NCBI GenBank assembly: GCA_937911865.1
Contig: CALDSK010000052.1
Location: 1 to 64,000, forward strand
Source: an uncultured Synechococcus sp.
Lineage (GTDB): Bacteria; Cyanobacteriota; Cyanobacteriia; Phormidesmidales; Phormidesmidaceae
Length of the DNA stretch: 64,000 bases
Direction: 5' to 3'
Shown piece by piece: positions 17,384 through 26,745 of this stretch. The notes below the pieces were generated by a model. That model was given only the letters and a program-made list of their open reading frames with translations, ran no database searches and was not told the DNA's origin. Made by a program: the position numbers and the translations under genes. Position 1 is the first letter of the stretch. Each line of letters opens with the position of its first letter.

Positions 17384-20215
17384 ACGGCCTCCTACGGTGG
17401 CAGGTTCTCTTACCGCATCAACAGGTACAGGCATTTCTAAACCGTTCGGCTGAATTAGCCAAACTTCTACCTCTTCGTCTGGGTTAGACGGCGACGGCAT
17501 TTTTCCCGCAGGGACCATTACATAGTCACCCTTTCCAATGGCCTGCGATACCTCAGGGCTCACCTGCATCGCGGGTAGCCTCGGTGTCGACTCAAACTCT
17601 AGCGGTGTTTCAGTCGCAGACGGCGATGCTTCTACAGACGTCTCAGATGACGTCTTCGTAGCTGATGGCCCTGCGCCCCGTCGCTGCCAGATCCCAGGAC
17701 CATTTTGCGTGTCGTCCTCCTTGGAAACCTCAGGGACTGCTGATTCATGCGTTGTCCTCGTTGGCTCGCGCTTGCTTGGCTGCACATCTACGGCGGCTGG
17801 CGATCGCAGCGCCGGCGGCAGAATAAATCGACTGACAAGAGAAGCTGCCATCCCCGCCAATAGTGCAATCGGAATCAACATACTGGTGCGCATTCGCAGG
17901 CGCCCTTGCACTTTGCGACTAGTGTTCACAAAGTCTTGAGCTAACGCTGATAGCTCATGGTGATTGAGCTGCATAAAAGCCAGCGCCTCTTGCAATTGCG
18001 TTCCACCTAACAAGTGCTCTGTCGCTGTGGGCCGCTTACGCTCCTCCCACTCTCTCGCGTTGCGCTCCAAGCGCCTTTGCTGACGCATCATGCTGCGAGA
18101 TTCTGCTAGCCAGGTACGCAGCAAATCCCAGTCATGCACCAAAGAATCGTGCACGATATCTACCGTTCTAGGCGAGCCCAACATGGGCTGCGGTGTCTCG
18201 GGTACGTTGTTTAAAAACCATGTATTTAGCGGTGAAGACTCGTCTCGCTGGGTCTGCCAGGTAGCGCTGGGAAGTTCTGTGCCTTGCTCCGTGCAGCAGC
18301 TGGTCGAAATCGAAGCCTGCGAGATAATCACCAGCCTTTCTGCCGCTAGCTTGTCTAGCGTGCAATCAATCAGCTCTTCTGGAAAGTTCTCATTGATGAG
18401 CTCACTCCGAAACGCCCGACGGCGATGATCTTCTCTGCCTTCTCCTAGCTCACAGAGCGACAGAAAAATTCGCCTAGCCGCTTTTTTCATCTCCTCACTC
18501 AGACTTTCAACTACGGCTGTTGCCCGGTGGGTCATTACGTTTTTTACGCCACCCAACGCCATGTATGCGTCCATCGTAAGTCTAGGCGGCGCTGACCCTG
18601 AACTTCCGGTGTCTCGCTTTCGCCAAAGCTCAAGCAAGGTCTGCTGAATCAATGCCAGCTCACCAGGTGCCCCATTGGTATCCATGGTCAGGGTATACAG
18701 CATCGTAGGATCTAGCTCGATACCCATCTTCTTTGCAGGCTTCTTCACTACAGCCTTGATTTGCTGATAATTCATGGGTGTAAGTAGCACCGTATGCTTC
18801 TCTATCAGTGCTTTCAGCTGTGGGTAAGGCAGCAGGTCATCCATCAAGTCAGCCCGCAGCCCAATCACGACTCCCAGCGGAACGCTTGGGTCTTCAAGCG
18901 CCTCTATCAAACAGCGGATAAATTGCTGGCGCTCTGCTATGACTGCAGCATTGTCGGTTGGGATGAAAAGCTCTTCAAACTGGTCGATCACTAACCACAG
19001 CTTCGAGATAGCCGGAATCGAAGTTTCGTTAGGCTTCATCAGCGCTGCTCGCACCAACTGCGCTAGACCGCCGCCTGTTTGGGCGTTTAGTAAGGCCTCC
19101 GCCTGGTGCATCTGACTTGCCCGCTGAATACCGTCGGCCGCTGTTGAAGCAAACGCAGCTGCCAACCCCTTTATCGGATGCTGGGTTGGGCTCAGCAGCT
19201 TGATCTGCCAGCGCTCGCTGCCAGCGATCCGTTCACCCTTGTGTAGATGATGTACTAGCCCCGCTCGCAGTAAGGATGTTTTACCACTGCTAGAAGCACC
19301 GACCAGTGCGCAAAAATTGCTGTGCTCTACTTTCTCTAGTAGCTGTGTGGTTAGCTCTTCGCGACCAAAGAAGTAATCTGCATGGGCCTCGTCGAAAGGT
19401 GAGAGCCCTCGATAAGGGCAAAATCCGAAGGAGAGCTTTTTAAGCCGAGAGAACGTACTGATAGGGGTTTTAGAAAACGCTGCCTTGAGGCCGCTCACAC
19501 GCGTGAGTATAATTTCGCTCCCAGAGCTTTCAAAGAGTGGCTGCTGTAGCTCGCCTCTTAGCTGCTGGCTGATGTGCTCAGTCAGCCCGTAGCTGCTGAC
19601 CTTACCACCGTCTTGATTGTAAGGATTCAATCCAGATAGCAGCGCCTGCGTAAAGACGCTGTGCTTGCCTTCAATAGACTCGTAAGCAGATTCGTACTCG
19701 CGAGAGGCTGCCATAAACAGTCGGTCAACGCCAGCAATAGCGCCCGGGTCAGCGTCTCGAAAGCTTAGCAGCTCACCACTGTGGCAACAATCCAATATCA
19801 CGATAATTTGTCTGACAGGACTCTGTTGCAACAGCCGCCTGAGCCAGTTCAAGGAGATTCCAAAGTTACCGTTTCCAGGATTGGTATCGCTGGTTGCCAG
19901 ATAGCCTTCTTGAATACCGGCCTCTCTCTGTAAGCCGTGCCCGGAAAAGTAGAACAGCGCAGTATTTGGTATGTTTTGGCCTTTAGGCTTAAACAGCTGA
20001 ATCAGCGATTCCTCTAGTCCCTGAGCGGTGACACTACGCCGCTGACCTACAGCAGGTTGCTTATTTTTGTTGAGCACCTCTGGCATCCGCTGTACTCGAA
20101 ACTCACCTTGAGTTTGCAATCGAGCGGCAACGGCCTCCGCATCCGCTGCTGGTGCATTGAGCCCTGGCAGAGACTGGTATTGGTTGATGCCAACAATTAG
20201 CGCATCCCGAGACAT
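17378..20215 (-). CDS. caspase-like (C14) protease fused to STAND-type ATPase, membrane-anchored
   Basis: About 945 residues, starting at the Met of MSRDALIVGINQYQSLPGL; a Met six codons earlier is less typical. The p20-like caspase domain (about 1-245) has His93 in FYFSGHG and Cys144 in ILDCCHSG, the catalytic pair. Next is an nSTAND1-type ATPase announced by CPYRGLSPFDEAHADYFFGR, with Walker A VGASSSGKTSLL (Lys312) and Walker B LWLVIDQFEELF. A helical region of about 350 residues follows, then one transmembrane segment (MLIPIALLAGMAASLVSRFI, about 780-800), a Ser/Thr/Pro-rich stretch and a short C-terminal segment. Many cyanobacterial relatives carry WD40 or TPR sensor repeats after the ATPase; here there are none. 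The role is unknown; such proteins are proposed to act in programmed cell death or anti-phage signalling. Confidence 0.88.
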   Translation of the reverse strand: MSRDALIVGINQYQSLPGLNAPAADAEAVAARLQTQGEFRVQRMPEVLNKNKQPAVGQRRSVTAQGLEESLIQLFKPKGQNIPNTALFYFSGHGLQREAGIQEGYLATSDTNPGNGNFGISLNWLRRLLQQSPVRQIIVILDCCHSGELLSFRDADPGAIAGVDRLFMAASREYESAYESIEGKHSVFTQALLSGLNPYNQDGGKVSSYGLTEHISQQLRGELQQPLFESSGSEIILTRVSGLKAAFSKTPISTFSRLKKLSFGFCPYRGLSPFDEAHADYFFGREELTTQLLEKVEHSNFCALVGASSSGKTSLLRAGLVHHLHKGERIAGSERWQIKLLSPTQHPIKGLAAAFASTAADGIQRASQMHQAEALLNAQTGGGLAQLVRAALMKPNETSIPAISKLWLVIDQFEELFIPTDNAAVIAERQQFIRCLIEALEDPSVPLGVVIGLRADLMDDLLPYPQLKALIEKHTVLLTPMNYQQIKAVVKKPAKKMGIELDPTMLYTLTMDTNGAPGELALIQQTLLELWRKRDTGSSGSAPPRLTMDAYMALGGVKNVMTHRATAVVESLSEEMKKAARRIFLSLCELGEGREDHRRRAFRSELINENFPEELIDCTLDKLAAERLVIISQASISTSCCTEQGTELPSATWQTQRDESSPLNTWFLNNVPETPQPMLGSPRTVDIVHDSLVHDWDLLRTWLAESRSMMRQQRRLERNAREWEERKRPTATEHLLGGTQLQEALAFMQLNHHELSALAQDFVNTSRKVQGRLRMRTSMLIPIALLAGMAASLVSRFILPPALRSPAAVDVQPSKREPTRTTHESAVPEVSKEDDTQNGPGIWQRRGAGPSATKTSSETSVEASPSATETPLEFESTPRLPAMQVSPEVSQAIGKGDYVMVPAGKMPSPSNPDEEVEVWLIQPNGLEMPVPVDAVREPATVGGRQ

Positions 20216-20624
20216 GTGAAAACACCCTTTCAAAAGTAGCGCACTCTAGCCGGTTGCTATTAGCAGCGTGGCTAAGTGTCGTGCGGCGCAAAGAAAATAA
20301 ATTCCGCTTAAATATCTGTGATTTAGACATCTATTTGCAGCCGTAGAAACCTGATCTAAATATCTTTGAATTCGCTAACGTAACTAATGAAATTGATTAG
20401 AGAAAATACTTAGATTTTGTTCCTATAAAGAAGATAGACAAATTTGATTCAAAACGACCAGGGGGGTGATCCCTGCGCTGCTCTCATAGCGAAAAAGGTT
20501 GATATATCTTAGTTTTGGAAACTATAGAGAGAAATACCTAAGTCGATAGAGTGGTACCAAAACCTTTTGATATGACATGGATTTCTGTTCGTTAGAAGTA
20601 CGCAGTCCCGTATTTTTTCGGTGA

Positions 20625-20652
20625 AATATTCCGCGTGGATTTACGGAATATT
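20625..20652. repeat. 9-bp inverted repeat
   Basis: AATATTCCG and its exact complement are separated by 10 nt, in the AT-rich interval upstream of the caspase-like gene. It could be an operator or a small terminator stem; no T-run follows. Confidence 0.6.
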
Positions 20653-21170
20653 CAGTGCTTCACGAGAAAGTAGTAATAATAATTGATGCTTTCTACGCCA
20701 TTTGGCTGAATTGTATTTCCAACTGTAATTCAGTATAAAAAACAATTATGCAGTTAAAAAACATTCTAGAACTCAGTTGTTTCTCGCTATAAATCGATTT
20801 TTATTGCTGTATTATAGCCATGCAATATTCTCTTTTCAGGTGGTTTTAAGTGTTTGATTTCGTCCTTTGTAAAATCAATTTCTGTTAATGAGTGAAGGAA
20901 TAAATAGGCTTTTTAATTTCGATATTTGACACGTTAGAAAAGCTTTTTTAGTTATATTTTTTGAAAGTACTATTGTGAGCCTATTGAAAGATGGCCTGTA
21001 TGGTTATCCATCCTTTCATAGTCAGACTGATTCCTCGTTGGACTGTGCTCTTTCAGTGCGCTTTCAGCCAAATATCAACCCTGTTGCTGGACGGATGTAT
21101 AGCTCTCGAAGAGTTGCTTAAGACACTAGCGAGTAGCTGCAACCTACAGCGGACAAGCAACTCTTCTAGG

Positions 21171-21200
21171 GCAAATGTCCTAATGCATCAGGACATTTGC
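21171..21200. repeat. 11-bp inverted repeat
   Basis: GCAAATGTCCT (21171-21181) pairs exactly with 21190-21200 around an 8-nt loop. There is no T-run after it. Confidence 0.7.
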
Positions 21201-21399
21201 TATATCTCAGATTCTGATCTGGCAGCTGTCGCTATTGCAGTGTAAAGACCCGGTATAGCTTTTCTAGTCGATAATGTTGTGTTTGTGCCTGTAGGATGAT
21301 TTCTTATCGCAGAATGCTTCTACGCTGCTTGCCATCGTCTAGAATACTTCGCAAATACAAAAAGCCCTGGTATCTTTGACAGCGGCTGTCTGTTAGAAC

Positions 21400-21450
21400 G
21401 TATTTGCTTGAAGGATGTATTTGTCTGAAGGACATATTTGTCTGAAGAGC
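21400..21450. repeat. 17-bp tandem repeat, 3 units
   Basis: Units at 21400-21416, 21417-21433 and 21434-21450 (GTATTTGCTTGAAGGAT and variants) differ at only a few positions. They are intergenic, so the unit length is free of reading-frame constraint. Confidence 0.85.
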
Positions 21451-21568
21451 AGTACCCAAGTCGAAGTCCTCTAACTTTATTCTGTCGCTACCTTTGCCGC
21501 CTACGGCAGTGCCTGTAGTGTCTCGTATACCGCCTCAACTGGCTAAAACTTTTCCACCTCCACTGCTC

Positions 21569-21799
21569 ATGCCTAAAAACAAAAACACGCCGATAACGAA
21601 CCGTGATGAACCCTCTCCTTTTGTAGAGGACCGTGTGGGTACAACCGCACCTCATAAGGGCGGCAGTCTGATTACAAAGCCTTGGATCTGGCTGGTGGCT
21701 CTAGCTATAGCTGGCTTGATTATCTTCAGTTTGGCGCAAAAACCTGCCTCTACACCGACTAGGCCCAGTCCAGCTGAGCCTGAAGCTGTTGCTGAGTAA
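21569..21799 (+). CDS. small single-pass membrane protein, unknown
   Basis: A 76-residue product if the ATG at 21569 (MPKNKNTPITNRDEPSPF) is used; the frame extends 25 Pro-rich codons further upstream to another ATG at 21494, which looks less natural. It has a polar N-terminal half, one hydrophobic helix (PWIWLVALAIAGLIIFSLA) and a short Pro/Glu-rich tail. No family is recognised. It is convergent with the oxidoreductase gene, about 45 bp away. Confidence 0.5.
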   Translation: MPKNKNTPITNRDEPSPFVEDRVGTTAPHKGGSLITKPWIWLVALAIAGLIIFSLAQKPASTPTRPSPAEPEAVAE

Positions 21800-21842
21800 G
21801 CCGATAGCCTTGAGCCAACCTTATGCCAACTAGGCAAGGTGC

Positions 21843-22871
21843 TTACGGTCTCAAGATGAATTTACCGATGTGATTACCTCGTTCCATCGCGGTATGCGCG
21901 TCTCGAATTTGATCTAAAGAGAAGGTTCCAGCGATTGGCAGAGTATAGGTTCCTGCCGCCACATTTTCTAAAATATGTTCGTAGCCCGCTTGCTCTGCTG
22001 GTAATCCGGCTAGAAAATTCAGCAGCCATCCCCGAATCGAAGCGTCTTTACGGATCAAAGGTGAGACATCGACTTTGTCGGGTGTTCCTAGTAGCCCGTA
22101 TACCCAAATTGTCCCGCCTGCCGCTAGTAGACGAATCTCGGTGTTTAAGAAGTTTCCAGCGGCAACCGGATCGAAAATAACGTCAACGCCTTTGCCCTGA
22201 GTAATCTGTTTTACCTTTCGCCACCAGGGCGTTCTATTGTCTGCCTGACGGGTCACAATAATATGGTCGTATTGAGCGGCGTCTATTTGTTCTAGAAGCG
22301 CTACTTTGTTTGGGCTAGTGGTAATACCGATAGTGGTACACCCATGATGCTTAGCAATTTGACTGGCTGCGATCGCCACACTACTACTCGCCGCTGGCAA
22401 CATCACGGTCTGTCCCTTTGTCACATTTTGCCGCCATACTAGCGCTCCCCAGGCGGTCAAAAATGGTAGCCATAGCGCGCCAATGAGTGCATCGTCAATT
22501 TCATCCGGCACCGGTATGGTCTCTTCTGCCAACGCCAAAAACTGTGAGCGATACGTCCCTCTCCCAGCAGGTGCGCTAATAGTGAGCGTCACTCGCTGGC
22601 CAACATGACGGTTCACGACCCCCTCCCCCACCGCAGAAATCACGCCACCCCCCTCAATTCCTGGCGTAAATGGCGGATCTCCGGAGCTCAATCGGTACTC
22701 ACCGCGCCTAGCCATTAAATCTGCCTGATTCATGCCAATACTCTTCAGGTTGATCACCACTTCACCTGTTTGAGGACTAAGCGGCGCTGAGACCTGATTT
22801 TCTAGCTGCTCTGGGCCACCAAATTCATTAACAACAACTTCTTGCAAATATTGCTCCATAATGCGCCTCAC
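21843..22871 (-). CDS. zinc-independent quinone oxidoreductase (MDR family)
   Basis: A 342-residue medium-chain reductase. The N-terminal GroES-like domain has SIGMNQADLMARRGEY and FTPGIEGGGVISAVGEGV. The Rossmann domain has a region reading MLPAASSSVAIAASQIAKHHG in place of the usual Gly-rich turn, and VDVIFDPVAAGNF. Catalytic and structural zinc-ligand cysteines are absent, which fits quinone reductases (QOR/zeta-crystallin group) using NADPH. The translated start may be the Met at 22859 (MEQYLQEVVVNEFGGPEQ), which is the usual N-terminus of the family. No operon partner. Confidence 0.85.
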   Translation of the reverse strand: MRRIMEQYLQEVVVNEFGGPEQLENQVSAPLSPQTGEVVINLKSIGMNQADLMARRGEYRLSSGDPPFTPGIEGGGVISAVGEGVVNRHVGQRVTLTISAPAGRGTYRSQFLALAEETIPVPDEIDDALIGALWLPFLTAWGALVWRQNVTKGQTVMLPAASSSVAIAASQIAKHHGCTTIGITTSPNKVALLEQIDAAQYDHIIVTRQADNRTPWWRKVKQITQGKGVDVIFDPVAAGNFLNTEIRLLAAGGTIWVYGLLGTPDKVDVSPLIRKDASIRGWLLNFLAGLPAEQAGYEHILENVAAGTYTLPIAGTFSLDQIRDAHTAMERGNHIGKFILRP

Positions 22872-23070
22872 AGATCTTGTAAAAGAGTACGGTTTCTAAG
22901 GAGTTAGAGATGGTTAGTTTTGGGTCATCGCAAAGCCTAGAGGTGTAAATGCTGAAGTTGGACCTTACCCTGTTGAGCGAGATTTCAACCCCGGGTACAC
23001 AAATTTAACAGATACCTGAATGCCACCTGATTTTGTCACCGAGAGGATAAAGAAATACGCCGTGAACACT

Positions 23071-23382
23071 ATGTGGACCAGCAACGATGAACTTAAAATC
23101 AATCCGCCTTGCTGGGAGAGCGCCGTCTTCTTTTTAGATACCTTCACTTATCTAGAGTCCGAATTTGGCATTGTTGACTTAGTGAGCACGGACATGTTTG
23201 ACCTGACGCATCCGGGTACGGCTGAAGAGCTAGACTTGCCTAAAGCGCTTCGGGCAATTAGGCAGAAGGCAGCTATCGCCAAGTCTATTGTGAAATGGAT
23301 TGCAGAAAACAAAGACTTGCTAGATGATTATCCTGAGGAGCTTCAGGCCAAGCCGCTTGAGGAGAAAAATAAATCTGCTTAG
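23071..23382 (+). CDS. hypothetical protein, about 103 residues
   Basis: The likely start is the ATG at 23071 (MWTSNDELKINPPCWESAVF); an in-frame ATG at 23020 is possible. The product is soluble, acidic and probably all-helical with a Lys/Glu-rich tail; no family is recognised. It is followed after 14 bp by the Uma2-like gene on the same strand, so the two may be co-transcribed. Confidence 0.55.
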   Translation: MWTSNDELKINPPCWESAVFFLDTFTYLESEFGIVDLVSTDMFDLTHPGTAEELDLPKALRAIRQKAAIAKSIVKWIAENKDLLDDYPEELQAKPLEEKNKSA

Positions 23383-23396
23383 CCCCACAGTAACTA

Positions 23397-24068
23397 ATGG
23401 GAGAACTGGACGGTCAAAATTTAGCGCTGAAGCTGCAGCAGGCGTTAGAACCACAGAGACTGTTGCAACAACAACTTCAAGTTGCCCTCGCTGAAATATC
23501 TGGGTTAGAGGTGCGATCGCGCTACGCAATGCCCATACAGACAGTGCCCACACAGACCATACCTACACAGGCAAGCTCTTCACATAATAGGCCAGCCGGT
23601 ACAAGCAGCAGGCTTGTACCCTCTCTTACGGTTCTTTCAAGCTCAGTTCTTTCAAGCCCAGTTCTCTCAAACCCAGTTACTGCCCCGTCAAAGATCCATT
23701 GGGTTATCGACATTAATCCAGAGCATGGCCATAGAGCATTACGGGCTCAGCAGTTCTCTCAACTTGGTATAGCCGAATACTGGTCACTAGATACACAGCA
23801 AGTAACGCTAAGAACCTATCAGCGACCAACGGCTAATGGCTATCAGCATCATCAGCTCTTTCATGTGGGTGACAGCGTCTCTCCCGCAGCCTTCTCGCAC
23901 CTGATTTTTCAACTGCAAGAACCCTTACCGCTGTACTTCTTAACGCGGACTGTTACTGGTCAACGGGCGCACCTGTATACCCGCTTTCCTCTACGGCTTT
24001 TGAATACAGATTTAGATGACGCTCAACCCAGTCCTTCTTCTACTCGCAACCGTACAGACTCTCCGTGA
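23397..24068 (+). CDS. Uma2/DUF820-like protein with repetitive linker
   Basis: A 223-residue protein. The N-terminus is Gln/Leu-rich and helical (about 1-45); the middle is a low-complexity Ser/Thr/Pro stretch (about 46-98) with a 15-bp in-frame tandem repeat. The C-terminal part (about 99-190) contains HWVIDINPEHGHRALRAQQF, then IAEYWSLDTQQVTLRTYQ and HVGDSVSPAAF. The EYW-LD and GD-V-P pattern resembles the strand-rich C-terminal half of Uma2 (DUF820) PD-(D/E)XK-like proteins, which are abundant in cyanobacteria. The nuclease-type acidic residues cannot all be placed, so it may be degenerate. Its last 46 bp overlap the convergent hisD gene. Confidence 0.55.
   Translation: MGELDGQNLALKLQQALEPQRLLQQQLQVALAEISGLEVRSRYAMPIQTVPTQTIPTQASSSHNRPAGTSSRLVPSLTVLSSSVLSSPVLSNPVTAPSKIHWVIDINPEHGHRALRAQQFSQLGIAEYWSLDTQQVTLRTYQRPTANGYQHHQLFHVGDSVSPAAFSHLIFQLQEPLPLYFLTRTVTGQRAHLYTRFPLRLLNTDLDDAQPSPSSTRNRTDSP
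23631..23675 (+). repeat. 15-bp tandem repeat, 3 units, coding
   Basis: Units GTTCTTTCAAGCTCA, GTTCTTTCAAGCCCA and GTTCTCTCAAACCCA encode VLSS/VLSN-type linker repeats in the Uma2-like protein. Confidence 0.85.
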
Positions 24069-25327
24069 GAGGGCAGGCCCTCTGCTCGGGTCAGAACGTC
24101 AATATCAGCCGCAACATCAGCTAGGGCATTGCGAGTGTATTGCACCAGGCTGGTGTGTTTCATAAAGGTCTCGGTGCTTAGCGGAGAGGCATAGCGAGCT
24201 GCTCCTGACGTAGGCAAGGTGTGGTTTGGCCCTGCTAAATAATCGCCCACGGCTTCAGGGGTATCGTGACCCAAGAAAATAGCCCCTGCTTGATTAATAT
24301 GAGGTAGCAAATCCCAAGGCTCTGCAACTTCTAGCTCTAGGTGCTCTGGGGCGAATATATCTGATAGCTGAGCGGCAGTTTCTAATGTCTTGACGACGAT
24401 GGCTACGCCGTAGTGCGCGATCGCCTTTTCGGTCAGCGTTTGGCGAGGATGCTCAGCGAGCTGCTTATCCACTTCTTGGACGACCGCCTCGGCGAGCGCA
24501 CTATCTGTGGTAATCAGTACCGCCGCGGCCATAGGGTCGTGCTCTGCTTGCGCCAATAAATCGGTTGCTACATGTACCGGGTTCGCTGTGCTATCTGCAA
24601 TCACCAGCACTTCTGAAGGCCCTGCTAGTGAGTCAATGCCTACCTTGCCATACACCTGCTTTTTCGCCAGCGTGACATATACATTGCCAGGGCCAGTGAT
24701 CACATTGACCGCTGGAACTGTTTCGGTGCCGTAGGCCAGCGCTGCGATCGCCTGCGCTCCCCCTACTTGATAAATCTCTTCAATGCCCGCTTCCTGAGCG
24801 GCTACCAATACCGCAGGACTGATTTTTCCATCCGGCCCAATTGGTGTCATCATCACAATGCGAGACACCCCAGCGACCCTAGCGGGAATCGCATTCATCA
24901 TCACTGTACTGGGGTAAGACGCTCTGCCTCCGGGGACATAAATGCCTGCTTTTTCGACTGGCGTATACCGTTTGCCGAGTACGACACCATTGTCTTCAAA
25001 CGTTACCCAGCTGCTGGGTACTCGCTGCTTATGGAAGGCTTCGATGTTGAGACAGGCTTTTTGAATGGATTTGAGTAGACCCTGTGAAACTTGCTGATAG
25101 GCTGCGTCTAGCTGAGCGCCGTCTACGCGTAAGGTCGCGCGTGTCAGGATCTGGCGATCAAACTTTTGGGTGAAGTGGAGTAGTGCCTCGTCTCCCTTTT
25201 GTCGCACGGCTTCTATAATTTCGCGTACCGTCGCTTCTTTCTCTGTTACCTGCGTGTCGTGAGTGCGATCGCAAATACGCTGGAGTTCTGCTTTGGCATC
25301 ATCTAGCTGATTGATAATTCGCAGCAT
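24023..25327 (-). CDS. hisD: histidinol dehydrogenase
   Basis: A 434-residue zinc enzyme for the last two steps of histidine synthesis (L-histidinol to L-histidine with two NAD+). Family landmarks are PGGRASYPSTVMMN, VGGAQAIAALAYGTETVP, ITGPGNVYVTLAKKQVYG, GIDSLAGPSEVLVIAD, AQAEHDPMAAAVL, APEHLELE and the Zn-site region AGPNHTLPTSGAARY. Length is normal. It is divergent from rpsT, an arrangement conserved in many cyanobacteria. Its last 46 bp overlap the end of the Uma2-like gene on the other strand. Confidence 0.97.
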   Translation of the reverse strand: MLRIINQLDDAKAELQRICDRTHDTQVTEKEATVREIIEAVRQKGDEALLHFTQKFDRQILTRATLRVDGAQLDAAYQQVSQGLLKSIQKACLNIEAFHKQRVPSSWVTFEDNGVVLGKRYTPVEKAGIYVPGGRASYPSTVMMNAIPARVAGVSRIVMMTPIGPDGKISPAVLVAAQEAGIEEIYQVGGAQAIAALAYGTETVPAVNVITGPGNVYVTLAKKQVYGKVGIDSLAGPSEVLVIADSTANPVHVATDLLAQAEHDPMAAAVLITTDSALAEAVVQEVDKQLAEHPRQTLTEKAIAHYGVAIVVKTLETAAQLSDIFAPEHLELEVAEPWDLLPHINQAGAIFLGHDTPEAVGDYLAGPNHTLPTSGAARYASPLSTETFMKHTSLVQYTRNALADVAADIDVLTRAEGLPSHGESVRLRVEEGLG

Positions 25328-25508
25328 GTAAGAAGAGAGATAATAAGTAAATCACAGAGGTTTCCATTAGCTTAGCGTGGAATTCCAGTGGTCAGCGCAA
25401 TGAAAACGATTTATGGCTTACCACAGATGAGACATCGGTGCTACTATTAGTAGTTCTGATAGTCTGATTAAAAGGGCAAGCAGCGAAGCAATCCAGCTTA
25501 TATAACCT

Positions 25509-25838
25509 ATGGCAAATACTAAATCTGCGATCAAGCGCATTCGAGTTGCAGAGCGAAACCGTTTGCGTAACAAAGCTTACAAATCAGCGGTTAAAACCCT
25601 GACCAAGCGATACCACGAAGCGCTTGCAACAAAGGCGTCTAATCCTTCTGAGGAAAATAGCAGGCTCGTTCAAGAAAGAATGTCTGCGGCTGTGAGCAAA
25701 ATCGACAAAGCAGTGAAGCGTGGTGTGCTGCATAAAAATACGGGTGCTCGTAAGAAGTCTCAGCTGGCCCGGGCACTGAAGGCCGTAGAAGGAACGCCGG
25801 AAACGACAGAAGCAACCGCAGAAGCGGCTAGTGCCTAG
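25509..25838 (+). CDS. rpsT: 30S ribosomal protein S20
   Basis: A 109-residue basic helical protein opening with [20 protein letters not shown] and continuing KVDKAVKRG-type helix sequence up to [16 protein letters not shown], typical of S20, which binds 16S rRNA. A short Ala/Glu/Thr-rich tail extends past the usual end. It heads the rpsT-tatD-rpoB-rpoC1-rpoC2 run conserved in cyanobacteria. It is divergent from hisD with about 180 bp between them. Confidence 0.97.
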   Translation: MANTKSAIKRIRVAERNRLRNKAYKSAVKTLTKRYHEALATKASNPSEENSRLVQERMSAAVSKIDKAVKRGVLHKNTGARKKSQLARALKAVEGTPETTEATAEAASA

Positions 25839-25950
25839 TGACTTTGTTCTAGTTTCTAGGTCTAGCTAGTTATCCAGTTCTAGCTGTTTAGAATCTAACT
25901 GTTTAGAACTGGTTGCTAGGTGGTGAATGGGAGCTCACGGTAGAGAGAAG

Positions 25951-26745
25951 ATGCGCCTCGTTGACACCCACGTTCATATCAACTTCGACTCGTTTGATGT
26001 CGATAGGGATGAAGTTGCTGCGGCCTGGCGAGAAGCTGGTGTTGCTCATCTGGTGCACTCATGTGTAGACCCGTCTGAATTCTCGAAAATTCAAGCGATC
26101 GCCCACCGATATCCTGAGGTCTCTATGGCCGTCGGGATACATCCATTAGATATGGATAAGTGGACAGAAGGCAGTGCGAGCGAGATTATTCGGCTCGCTA
26201 AGTCCGAGCCGAAGGTGGTTGCCATCGGTGAGATGGGGCTAGACTTTTTCAAATCGGACGATAGGGCTTTGCAAAAGCAGGCGTTCACAGCTCAGCTAGA
26301 AATTGCTCAGGCGCTAGATCTGCCAGTGATCAATCACTGTCGGGAGGCTGCTACCGAGATGGCTGAGGTGCTAGAGACCTTTGCTCAAACTAAAGGGTCT
26401 GTGAAAGGTGTAATGCACTGTTGGACGGGGAACCCAGAAGAAACTCAATGGTTTCTGGACCTGGGCTTCTTCATTAGCTTCAGCGGCATTGTGACCTTTA
26501 AAAGTGCCAAACAGGTGAAAGCGTCGGCTCAGATGGTCCCGAGCGATCGCATCTTGGTAGAAACGGACTGTCCCTTTCTGTCGCCTGCTCCTAAGCGTAA
26601 AGAGAAGCGTAACCAGCCTGCTTTCGTTAAGTACGTCGCCGAACATGTTGCTGAGCTTAGATCCGTCTCTATCGAAACCCTGGCTCAGCAAACCACTCAA
26701 AATGCACAGCGGCTATTTAATTTGCCCGAAGACCTTGCTTCTTAG
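25951..26745 (+). CDS. tatD: TatD-family metal-dependent DNase
   Basis: 264 residues starting at [13 protein letters not shown]; an ATG eight codons upstream adds a non-homologous leader. Metal-site motifs of the TIM-barrel hydrolase are complete: [41 protein letters not shown] and [10 protein letters not shown]. TatD proteins are 3'-5' exonucleases acting on DNA. The gene lies 112 bp after rpsT, with repetitive CTAG-containing sequence in the gap, and about 680 bp before rpoB. Confidence 0.92.
   Translation: MRLVDTHVHINFDSFDVDRDEVAAAWREAGVAHLVHSCVDPSEFSKIQAIAHRYPEVSMAVGIHPLDMDKWTEGSASEIIRLAKSEPKVVAIGEMGLDFFKSDDRALQKQAFTAQLEIAQALDLPVINHCREAATEMAEVLETFAQTKGSVKGVMHCWTGNPEETQWFLDLGFFISFSGIVTFKSAKQVKASAQMVPSDRILVETDCPFLSPAPKRKEKRNQPAFVKYVAEHVAELRSVSIETLAQQTTQNAQRLFNLPEDLAS

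Larger units (their letters stand above)
20216..21568. other. 1.35-kb gene-free AT-rich interval
   Basis: Upstream of the caspase-like gene. From about 20290 to 20990 the DNA is clearly more AT-rich than its surroundings and has no HIP1 octamers and no open frame of gene quality on either strand. It contains inverted repeats (20625-20652, 21171-21200), a G-run hairpin near 20460-20476 and a 17-bp tandem repeat (21400-21450). An 84-codon plus-strand frame at 20991-21245 has no recognisable features and is not called. Confidence 0.6.

Noticed and set aside
20991..21245. 84-codon plus-strand frame in the AT-rich interval
   Set aside because: No ribosome-binding site, no recognisable motif, and an inverted repeat lies inside its 3' part; more likely chance.
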